Part shown: piece by piece, positions 1 through 5,936 of the stretch
How positions within the stretch are numbered: position 1 is the first letter of the stretch
Layout of the letters: each line of letters opens with the position of its first letter
Assembly (NCBI GenBank): GCA_934149115.1
Contig: CAKPDW010000021.1
Span: 1 to 18,972, forward strand
Direction of reading: 5' to 3'
DNA from: an uncultured Clostridia bacterium
GTDB lineage: Bacteria; Bacillota; Clostridia; TANB77; CAG-508
Length of the DNA stretch: 18,972 nucleotides
The notes under the pieces: generated by a model
Told to the model about the DNA's origin: nothing
Databases searched by the model: none
The model's input: the letters and a program-made list of their open reading frames with translations, nothing else
Program-made: the position numbers and the translations under genes

Positions 1-165
1 ATATTAGTTAGACAAAGAGGTACTCACATCCATCCAGGTATGAACGTTGGAAAAGGTAGTGATGATACATTATTTGCTCTAGTAGATGGAACAGTTAAAT
101 TCGAAAAATTAGGTAAAGACAAAAAACAAGTTTGTGTTTATCCAGTAGAAGAAGCTGCAAAATAA
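1..165 (+). CDS. rpmA: 50S ribosomal protein L27, 3' part
   Basis: This is the C-terminal 54 codons of large-subunit ribosomal protein L27, which sits near the peptidyl-transferase centre. It is cut by the left window edge. The open frame from base 1 reads ILVRQRGTHIHPGMNVGKGS, the conserved L27 core, and ends EEAAK before TAA. The glycine- and basic-rich motif and the DDTLFALVDG strand are typical of the family. A hairpin terminator follows directly, so rpmA ends its transcription unit, as is usual for rplU-rpmA operons. The N-terminus, which in Firmicutes often carries a cleaved extension, is outside the window. Confidence 0.96.
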   Translation: MLVRQRGTHIHPGMNVGKGSDDTLFALVDGTVKFEKLGKDKKQVCVYPVEEAAK

Positions 166-176
166 TTAATGATAAC

Positions 177-203
177 AAAAACACCCTTATCTGGGTGTTT
201 TGT
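177..203 (+). terminator. Intrinsic terminator of the rpmA operon
   Basis: The hairpin AAAACACCC / GGGTGTTTT has a six-base loop (187-192) and runs into TTTTGTT. It starts 12 bases after the rpmA stop codon. Stem and T-tract fit a Rho-independent terminator on the plus strand. It also separates rpmA from the convergent anti-sigma gene. Confidence 0.88.
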
Positions 204-229
204 TAGTTTATAAAATTTTTAAAAGTCGA

Positions 230-254
230 GACTGAAATTTTTCAATTTTCAGTC
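230..254 (-). terminator. Probable terminator of the sigma/anti-sigma operon
   Basis: An 8-bp inverted repeat, GACTGAAA (230-237) and TTTCAGTC (247-254), encloses a 9-base loop. It overlaps the stop codon of the anti-sigma gene (249-251). The T-tract after the stem on the minus strand is short and interrupted, so its efficiency is uncertain. Its position at the end of a convergent operon supports the call. Confidence 0.5.
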
Positions 255-1127
255 TTGCTCTTTATACTCTGAAATATTTGGTTCAATAAAGTCTTTATCT
301 GTTACTACATTATATTCATAAACTGATTCTATTGGGGTAGCTGAATTCTGTGAACTGTCTACTTGGCTTGCACCTATCATCAATCCTGTGGTTTTATCAA
401 AATATACTCGTTCATATTTTCCTCCTGTTAATATAGGTAAATTATTTATATAGTAACATTCGGTGTTTCTAAAAGTCGTAGTATTGATTGTGACATCAAA
501 AGAATATTTTAACAAATCTTTAGGATTAGCATTATACAAAACGCTATCTTTAAAAAGTTCTCTGTTCATTGTAATATTTTTACGTACAAATTTATTATCA
601 CCATCTTCTGTATATGTATTTCCCCTATATTCATTTTCTCCTACTTTATACCCGTATGTAGTTTCAGTGACAATTCCGTTTTCTGTTTCCATTGTATATG
701 TAAATTTATTTTTATCACCCATTTTAAACTGTTCCATTTTCAAAATATGTCCTTCTGTGTAGTAGTATTCTAGAATATGATAGTTATCTATTGTTTGGTT
801 TTGTTGTGAGGTTTCTGATATAAGTTTTAATACATTATATTTTTTTAGAAATTTTCCTAGTCCTATAGCTACTATTAACACTATAACTAAAACAAGTACA
901 ATTTTTAATGCATTAAGATGTCTTTTATATTTTTTCAAAAAATTAATTTCCTTAGTTGAGTTTTGTTGAGAATTCATTTCAGTGCTTAAATCATCATATA
1001 ATTTCTTACATTTTTCACAATGTGCTAGGTGATCTTCTATAATTTCGTTTGATGTTTCATTAGTAAGTTTCTCAATATAATTTGGTAATAAATCATATAC
1101 GATTTCACATTCATTTTTAATTTTCAT
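249..1127 (-). CDS. Membrane anti-sigma factor, zf-HC2 type
   Basis: This is a probable anti-sigma factor that holds the ECF sigma factor encoded just upstream. The N-terminal ~45 residues carry a zinc-finger pattern of the anti-sigma (zf-HC2) family: Cys near residue 7, then His-Leu-Ala-His-Cys-Glu-Lys-Cys. A transmembrane helix follows at about residues 75-95 (IVLVLVIVLIVAIGLGKF). The remaining ~195 residues form an extracytoplasmic sensor-like domain that I do not recognise. I chose the ATG at 1127 because AAGGAG lies about 9 bases upstream; a TTG nine bases earlier (1136) has poorer spacing. The start overlaps the end of the sigma gene by 11 bases, so translation is probably coupled. The sensed signal cannot be read from the sequence. 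Confidence 0.82.
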   Translation of the reverse strand: MKIKNECEIVYDLLPNYIEKLTNETSNEIIEDHLAHCEKCKKLYDDLSTEMNSQQNSTKEINFLKKYKRHLNALKIVLVLVIVLIVAIGLGKFLKKYNVLKLISETSQQNQTIDNYHILEYYYTEGHILKMEQFKMGDKNKFTYTMETENGIVTETTYGYKVGENEYRGNTYTEDGDNKFVRKNITMNRELFKDSVLYNANPKDLLKYSFDVTINTTTFRNTECYYINNLPILTGGKYERVYFDKTTGLMIGASQVDSSQNSATPIESVYEYNVVTDKDFIEPNISEYKEQD

Positions 1128-1596
1128 GATAATCAACTCCTTTCAATTTTTCTTTACAACGATAAAATGTAACTCTTGTCCAAACTTCTGACTTACCTAA
1201 AATAAAAGATATTTCTTTAAAAGTAAGATTAGCGACAATTCTTAGGTATACAACTTTTTTTGATTCACTATTTAAATCTTGAGTACATTCTTTTAAAAGT
1301 TGCTTTGATAAAATATCATCTGTAAATTCTGGCCCTTCTAAATTAAATACATCATCAATATTTATACTATTATACTTCTTATTCTTTTTATAATAGTCAT
1401 AATAAAGATTTTTAGCAATAGAACATAGCCAAACTGAAATTTTCGAGTTATTTTTAAAGTGATTAATATTTTTTATTGCTTTGTAAAAAGTTTCTTGTGT
1501 TAGGTCTTCTGCTAAATCTACGTCATGTGTAAAACAGAGTAAAAACTTATATATAGTTGTAAAATATTTTTTATATAGTTCTTCCATATCTCGCAC
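1117..1596 (-). CDS. ECF-family RNA polymerase sigma factor
   Basis: A 159-residue extracytoplasmic-function sigma factor that directs RNA polymerase to a small regulon. Region 2 is visible in the first half (DLAEDLTQETFYKA, then the W-containing ISVWLCSIAKNLYYDYYKK). Region 4, a helix-turn-helix, lies at the C-terminus (LRIVANLTFKEISFILGKSE, then VTFYRCKEKLKG). Regions 1 and 3 are missing, as expected for ECF sigmas. The start is GTG with AAAGGAGG 5 bases upstream; the next ATG is too far from that site. The gene overlaps the anti-sigma gene downstream, the usual sigma/anti-sigma arrangement, and such pairs are usually autoregulated. Confidence 0.92.
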   Translation of the reverse strand: MRDMEELYKKYFTTIYKFLLCFTHDVDLAEDLTQETFYKAIKNINHFKNNSKISVWLCSIAKNLYYDYYKKNKKYNSINIDDVFNLEGPEFTDDILSKQLLKECTQDLNSESKKVVYLRIVANLTFKEISFILGKSEVWTRVTFYRCKEKLKGVDYHEN

Positions 1597-1613
1597 ATTA
1601 ACCTCCTTTTATA

Positions 1614-1643
1614 TATGACTTAAAAAAATGTAGATTTGTTACA
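1614..1643 (-). promoter_or_regulatory. Possible ECF-type autoregulated promoter
   Basis: On the minus strand TGTAAC (1643-1638) and GTCATA (1619-1614) are separated by 18 bases, resembling the AAC-type -35 and GTC-type -10 of ECF promoters. It lies directly upstream of the sigma gene, but would give a leader of only about ten bases, leaving little room before the Shine-Dalgarno. This is a guess by resemblance. Confidence 0.2.
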
Positions 1644-1774
1644 GAAAATGTAAAAATAATAAGATTTAAAAATCAATTGAAAAAATATTTCTGAAAATAT
1701 CAATTTTTACTAGATTTTGATTTTAGCTAAAAATGTAAAAACATTATGATAATTTTCCTTCGTTTTTATTGCAT

Positions 1775-1803
1775 AAAAAAAATCAGCTTTTCAGCTGATT
1801 TTT
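1775..1803 (-). terminator. Intrinsic terminator of the tRNA-Met gene
   Basis: On the minus strand the stem AATCAGCT / AGCTGATT with a GAAA tetraloop, extended by A-T pairs, ends in a run of eight T. It touches the CCA end of the tRNA, so the tRNA is a monocistronic unit. Confidence 0.9.
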
Positions 1804-1879
1804 GGTAGCGAGAGGGAGATTCGAACTCTCGACCTACTGGGTATGAACCAGTTGCTCTAGCCAACTGAGCTACCTCGCC
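1803..1879 (-). tRNA. tRNA-Met (CAT), elongator type
   Basis: A 77-nt cloverleaf can be drawn by hand: acceptor GGCGAGG, D-arm GCTC...GAGC, anticodon arm ACTGG-TTCATAC-CCAGT with anticodon CAT, variable loop AGGTC, T-loop TTCGAAT and an encoded CCA. The G1-T72 pair and the general sequence match elongator Met tRNAs and not the initiator, which has a C1-A72 mismatch. A CAT tRNA could also be the lysidine-modified Ile2 tRNA, the substrate of TilS encoded in this window, but the similarity to Firmicutes elongator Met favours Met. The T-stem GAGAG/CTCCC contains one A-C mismatch (positions 50-64), and the acceptor stem has G-T pairs at both ends. The unit has its own promoter and terminator. Confidence 0.93.
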
Positions 1880-1891
1880 GTAACAGATAAT

Positions 1892-1920
1892 ATTATACTG
1901 AGTATTTTTGCTTTTGTCAA
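1892..1920 (-). promoter_or_regulatory. Sigma-A promoter of tRNA-Met
   Basis: A perfect TTGACA (1920-1915) and a perfect TATAAT (1897-1892) are separated by exactly 17 bases on the minus strand. The tRNA 5' end is 12 bases beyond the -10 element, leaving a 5' leader of a few bases. This is the strongest promoter in the window, as expected for a stable RNA. Confidence 0.93.
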
Positions 1921-1943
1921 TACTTTTTATAAATTTTATTATG

Positions 1944-1974
1944 TATCTAGGCATAATTAAATTATGCCTAGATA
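1944..1974. repeat. Perfect 14-bp inverted repeat, terminator-like
   Basis: TATCTAGGCATAAT and its exact reverse complement flank a TAA loop. It lies 23 bases after the stop of the small protein that ends the dnaG-rpoD operon, and upstream of the tRNA promoter. That position suggests transcription termination or 3'-end stabilisation. No good T-tract follows on the minus strand, so it is not a textbook Rho-independent terminator. The stem is perfectly symmetric, so a protein-binding palindrome is also possible. Confidence 0.6.
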
Positions 1975-1997
1975 ATATATTCTTTTTTCAATTTTTA

Positions 1998-2159
1998 TTA
2001 TTTATTATTTTTTTCTTCTTCGTTCCTAGTTTTTGGAATTACTATATCTTCTTTTTTTGGTTTATCTTTTTTTTCTACGATATCATTTATGTGATCTTCA
2101 GCTGGAGATATATTTAAATCTCCGTTTCCTGGAACTATTTCAATATGTCTTTTTTCCAT
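1998..2159 (-). CDS. Small hydrophilic protein of unknown function, 53 aa
   Basis: A short frame begins MEKRHIEIVPGNGDLNISPA and ends EEEKNNK before TAA. It starts at ATG with AAAGGAGTG about 9 bases upstream, only 21 bases after the rpoD stop, so it looks like the last gene of the dnaG-rpoD operon. The first half (IEIVPGNGDLNISPAEDHIND) looks like a structured segment. The second half is rich in Lys, Glu and Asn and probably disordered. There is no signal peptide or membrane segment. I do not recognise the family. The good ribosome binding site, operon position and downstream hairpin support a real gene. Confidence 0.72.
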   Translation of the reverse strand: MEKRHIEIVPGNGDLNISPAEDHINDIVEKKDKPKKEDIVIPKTRNEEEKNNK

Positions 2160-2180
2160 TTCTGCTATCACTCCTTTTCT

Positions 2181-3422
2181 TTAGCTCATATAATCTTTTA
2201 ATCTCTTACTTCTACTTGGATGTCTTAATTTGCGTAATGCTTTTGCTTCTATTTGTCTTATTCTTTCACGTGTTACTTGAAATTCTCTACCTACTTCTTC
2301 TAGTGTTCTTGCTTTTCCATCTTCTAGTCCAAATCTTAATTTTAATACTTTGGCTTCTCTTGGTGTTAGTGTTTGCATAACTTCTTCTAATTGCTCTTTT
2401 AATAATGTGTATGCTGCAGAATCTTGTGGTGCTGGTGATTCATCATCTGGAATGAAATCTCCTAAATGGCTATCATCTTCTTCTCCTATTGGTGTTTCAA
2501 GTGATACTGGGTCTTGTGCTATTTTTTGAATTTCCATTACTTTTTCAACTGTTATTTCCATTTCTGCTGCTATTTCTTCTGGGGTAGGTTCTCTACCTAA
2601 TTGTTGTAATAAGTGTCTCGATGTTCTTATTAATTTGTTTATTGTCTCAACCATGTGTACTGGTATTCTTATTGTTCTAGCTTGATCTGCTATTGCTCTT
2701 GTTATAGCTTGTCTAATCCACCATGTTGCATAAGTACTAAATTTGAATCCTTTTGTATAATCAAATTTTTCTACTGCTTTTATTAATCCCATATTGCCTT
2801 CTTGGATAAGGTCTAAAAATAACATTCCCCTTCCAACATATTTTTTGGCAATACTTACAACTAATCTTAAATTTGATTCTGCTAATTTTTGTTTAGCTTC
2901 TTCATCATTATCTAAAATTCTTTTTGCTAAATCTAATTCTTCATCAAATGTTAATAGTGGTATTCTTCCTATTTCTCTAAGATACATTCTTACTGGGTCA
3001 TCTACACTAATTCCTTCCATAGAAGTTGTGTTCATGTCATCTAATTTTATTTCTTCTACTTCTTCTAGATCTTCAATATCAGGTTCTTCGTCATCACTAT
3101 CATCTTTCAAAACGTCAATTCCTAATTGTTCAAACACATCAAAAACTTTATCTATTTGATCTGGAGTAACGTCTCCTAATTGACTTGCTAAGTCTCCATA
3201 AGTAATTTTTCCACTTTCTTTTGCTGTTTTTAGTATATTATATACTTTGTTATTCGCAATTTCTTCCTCTGTTTGTGGATTTTCAATTTTTTTTATTTCT
3301 TTTATTTTCTTTTTTCCTTCTGTTTTTTTCTTATCTTCTTTTTTAGTTTTTTCTTTATCTGTTGATAGTTCTTCTATTTTTAATTGTCCATTTTCTATTT
3401 CTTCTTTTTTGGATGTACTCAT
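2181..3422 (-). CDS. rpoD: Primary (housekeeping) sigma factor RpoD/SigA
   Basis: The vegetative sigma-70 factor recognises TTGACA/TATAAT promoters, of which several occur here. In order: a Lys/Glu-rich N-terminal extension of about 55 residues; a region 1.1-like segment (NNKVYNILKTAKESGKITYG); an acidic linker; region 1.2 (DPVRMYLREIGRIPLLT); region 2 with the core-binding and -10 recognition helix (DLIQEGNMGLIKAVEKFDYT, then FSTYATWWIRQAI); region 3; and region 4.2 (VTRERIRQIEAKALRKLRHP). At 413 residues it is longer than Bacillus SigA (about 370), mostly because of the N-terminal tail. AGGAGG precedes the ATG; it overlaps the TAG that ends the +1 frame of dnaG, so the two genes are tightly linked, as in Bacillus. 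Confidence 0.98.
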   Translation of the reverse strand: MSTSKKEEIENGQLKIEELSTDKEKTKKEDKKKTEGKKKIKEIKKIENPQTEEEIANNKVYNILKTAKESGKITYGDLASQLGDVTPDQIDKVFDVFEQLGIDVLKDDSDDEEPDIEDLEEVEEIKLDDMNTTSMEGISVDDPVRMYLREIGRIPLLTFDEELDLAKRILDNDEEAKQKLAESNLRLVVSIAKKYVGRGMLFLDLIQEGNMGLIKAVEKFDYTKGFKFSTYATWWIRQAITRAIADQARTIRIPVHMVETINKLIRTSRHLLQQLGREPTPEEIAAEMEITVEKVMEIQKIAQDPVSLETPIGEEDDSHLGDFIPDDESPAPQDSAAYTLLKEQLEEVMQTLTPREAKVLKLRFGLEDGKARTLEEVGREFQVTRERIRQIEAKALRKLRHPSRSKRLKDYMS

Positions 3423-3432
3423 TGATTCCCTC

Positions 3433-5215
3433 CTATTTTATTTTAGCTAATTGCAATATAATTTCGCTTAGCTCTCTTTCTAGACTAGCTGATTCTTCTT
3501 TTGTGTATTTATTTTCATCTAATTTTAATATTATTTCATTTCTTCTTCCGTATAAGTTTATCTTTAGTATAACTATTAATTATGTCTTCTATGCACTTAT
3601 CTATATCTGATATTTCATAATCATCTGCCATTATTTTTGTTAAATGACTGATTAATTCTTTTTCTTCCATAGAATCAAGTATATTAGTTATTTCTTTTTT
3701 ATTATCAATTGCCTCATAAATTTTTTCTATAATTTGTTGATTCAATTGATATTTTAAATCTTCTTTTTTTATATTATTTTTTATTATTTGTCTGTTTTGA
3801 TCTTTTCCATTTATAAGTAAGTAAATTATTACATTTTCTCTTCTTATTGTGGCTTCATCAACATTTTTTTCTTGTTTTCTGACTATGGTTGGTTTAACTT
3901 TAGTTTCTGTTTCAATTTCTTTGCTTTTATTTACGTATTTTATTTTATTAATTTCTGCATAAACAGCTTCTTTTGATATACCATAATCTCTTGATATATT
4001 ATCAATTTGAATTTCTAATTCTATTTGGCTTTCTACGTTTACTAATATCTTAGCGATTTCTTGTAAGAATTTTATTTTATCGTTTGTGTTTTCCAAATTG
4101 TATTTGTTTTTTAACACCTTTACTTTAAATTCAACAAGTGAAATTGCTTTTTCAATTAATAAATTAAAACCGCCACTTCCATACTTGATAACATATTCAT
4201 CAGGATCTTTTGCACCTTCCATTTGAAGTATTCTAACATCACATCCTAAATTTTTAAGAATTTCCAAACCTCTCATTGTAGCTGCTTGTCCTGCTGCATC
4301 TGAGTCATAGCTTATTATGACTTGTCCTGCGTATTTTCTAAGTAATCTTCCTTGTGCTTCAGTTAGTGCTGTTCCAAGTGAGGCTACAACGTTTGTTATT
4401 CCTCTTTGATACAATGAAATTGCATCCATATATCCTTCAACTATAACAATTTTGTCAAGATTTCCTTTTTTAGCTATGTTTAGTCCAAACAAATTTCTTC
4501 CTTTAGAATAAACTATATTTTCTGGTGAATTTATATATTTAGGTAATGATTTATCTAAAACTCTTCCACCAAAAGCTATAACTTTTCCTCTTATATCCAT
4601 TATTGGTATCATTAGTCTGTGTCTAAATCTATCAATAAATTGACCTCTGTCGTTTCTGTTTACTAAACTTGAGGCTAAAATTTCTTCATCTGTAAATCCT
4701 TTTTGTTTAAGATGTTTATATAATTCGTTATATGTTCCTGAATATCCAATTAGAAAAGATTTTAATGTTGTATTATTTAGTTTCCTAGTTTTTACATATT
4801 CCTGAGCTGGTTTGGCTGTAGGTTTATATAAATTTTCATGATAAAATTTTGCTGTTTCTTCGTTAATTTTGTATACTTTATCTTTTAGGAATTGACGCTT
4901 GTTATATTGATCGTTTTCTGAGGTTGGTAGTTCTATGCCTGCACGCTCAGCTAAAAATTCAAGGGTTTCTCTAAAATCTAAATTTTCAATCTTACTTATA
5001 AAATGAATTACATTTCCTCCAACGCCACATCCAAAGCAATGAAATATTTGCTTATCTGGTGAAACAGAAAAAGAAGGAGATTTTTCTTTATGAAATGGAC
5101 ATAGTCCAAAAAAATTTCTTCCACTTCTTTTTAATGTTACATATTGTGATATTGTGTCTACTATATCATTTGAGGATTTAATTTCATCAATTAATTCTTC
5201 ACTATATCGTACCAT
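3433..5215 (-). CDS. dnaG: DNA primase DnaG, needing a +1 frameshift
   Basis: DnaG makes RNA primers at the replication fork. The CHC2 zinc finger is at residues 39-63 (Cys39, His42, Cys60, Cys63). The TOPRIM core has Glu260 (IVIVEGYMDA) and Asp304/Asp306 (YDSDAAG). In frame 0 the protein stops after 559 residues at TGA (3536-3538). Codon 556 is CGG (3548-3550). If the C at 3550 is skipped and GGA is read, the frame continues 38 codons further (RRNEIILKL ... LAKIK) to TAG at 3433-3435, giving about 593 residues, close to Bacillus DnaG (603). The regained tail is helical and charged, as expected for the end of the DnaB-binding domain, and its stop abuts the rpoD ribosome binding site. AAAGGA precedes the ATG. 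Without shifting, the helicase-contact hairpin would be lost. Confidence 0.93.
3547..3550 (-). other. CGGA +1 frameshift site in dnaG
   Basis: Minus strand reads CTT ATA CGG AAG AAG AAA TGA in frame 0, and CTT ATA (C) GGA AGA AGA AAT GAA with the C skipped. Frame 0 ends three codons after CGG. The +1 frame is open from about 3590 to 3433. The break must therefore lie between about 3536 and 3590; placing it at CGGA is by analogy with the other two sites. The P-site codon ATA would re-pair poorly with TAC. Confidence 0.75.
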
Positions 5216-5349
5216 TTTATTCCTTTCTTTTAATAATATTCGACATAAAGTTCGTAAATCCTTCTAAGGTTACATAATTTTTTACATTTTTATTTCATTT
5301 GAAATACATTTTTTATTTTTTGTTATATATTTTTTTAATTTTACGCAAC

Positions 5350-5380
5350 AAAAATCTTCTAGAATGTCTAGAAGATTTTT
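5350..5380 (-). terminator. Intrinsic terminator of the nrdD-nrdG operon
   Basis: A 14-bp stem, AAAAATCTTCTAGA with its reverse complement, and a three-base loop lie 4 bases past the nrdG stop. The minus-strand 3' arm ends in five T. Confidence 0.9.
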
Positions 5381-5384
5381 GGTT

Positions 5385-5906
5385 TTACATATCTAAACTA
5401 ACAATTTTATGTACTTTTAAAGTTTCTGGCACATCAATTATTCTTTGATTTTCTGAGCCTCTAAACTTTAACTTTAAGTTCTTTTTTTCTTCTTCGAATT
5501 TTCCATCAACAACAACATCTAAATATTTTAATAATTCTTTTGTTGTTGGATTTTCTTGTGCCATTTTTCCGACTACATCTTTTTCAAAATCAAATCCTGT
5601 ATAACACCATATGCTTTTATTAGGATATTTTTCTTTAACTTTTTTTACTAATTCTAATAATTGTCCTTGATTTTGTTTTTCTAATGGTTCTCCTCCTAAT
5701 AAAGTTAAACCTGATACATAATCATGATTTAAGTATTCCATTATTTTATTTTCTTCAATTTCTGTAAATTTATTGCCATAATTAAAATCCCATGCACATT
5801 TATTAAAACAGCCTTTACAATGGTGATTGCATCCACTTACAAAAAGTGATACTCTTACACCTTCTCCATTTGCTACGTCCACTCTTTTTATATCTGCATA
5901 ATTCAT
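5385..5906 (-). CDS. nrdG: Anaerobic ribonucleotide reductase activase NrdG
   Basis: A radical SAM enzyme that uses a [4Fe-4S] cluster and S-adenosylmethionine to install the glycyl radical on NrdD. The cluster motif CxxxCxxC is at Cys26, Cys30 and Cys33 (GCNHHCKGC), and the SAM-binding GGEP is in LLGGEPLEKQN. Its length of 173 residues is typical. The gene begins 30 bases after nrdD, in the same operon, with GGAGG before the ATG, and is followed by a strong terminator. It acts in the cytoplasm and is oxygen-sensitive, which indicates growth without air. Confidence 0.97.
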   Translation of the reverse strand: MNYADIKRVDVANGEGVRVSLFVSGCNHHCKGCFNKCAWDFNYGNKFTEIEENKIMEYLNHDYVSGLTLLGGEPLEKQNQGQLLELVKKVKEKYPNKSIWCYTGFDFEKDVVGKMAQENPTTKELLKYLDVVVDGKFEEEKKNLKLKFRGSENQRIIDVPETLKVHKIVSLDM

Positions 5907-5936
5907 ATTATCCCTCCTGCTTCTTTAGATTGTATT

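Noticed and set aside
1766..1954. Minus-strand 62-residue open frame containing GEVAQLARATGSYPVGREFES
   Set aside because: It is the translation of the tRNA-Met gene, its promoter and terminator; a well-known false protein pattern.
1908..2380. Plus-strand Phe/Leu-rich open frames over rpoD and its downstream region
   Set aside because: They are antisense shadows of AT-rich minus-strand genes, without ribosome binding sites or recognisable protein pattern.
3536..3560. Polymerase slippage on the GAAGAAGAAA stretch in dnaG as the cause of the shift
   Set aside because: It could work for dnaG alone, but tilS and the spoIVFA-like gene have no repeat at their sites. A prfB-like slip at AAA-TGA was dropped for the same reason.
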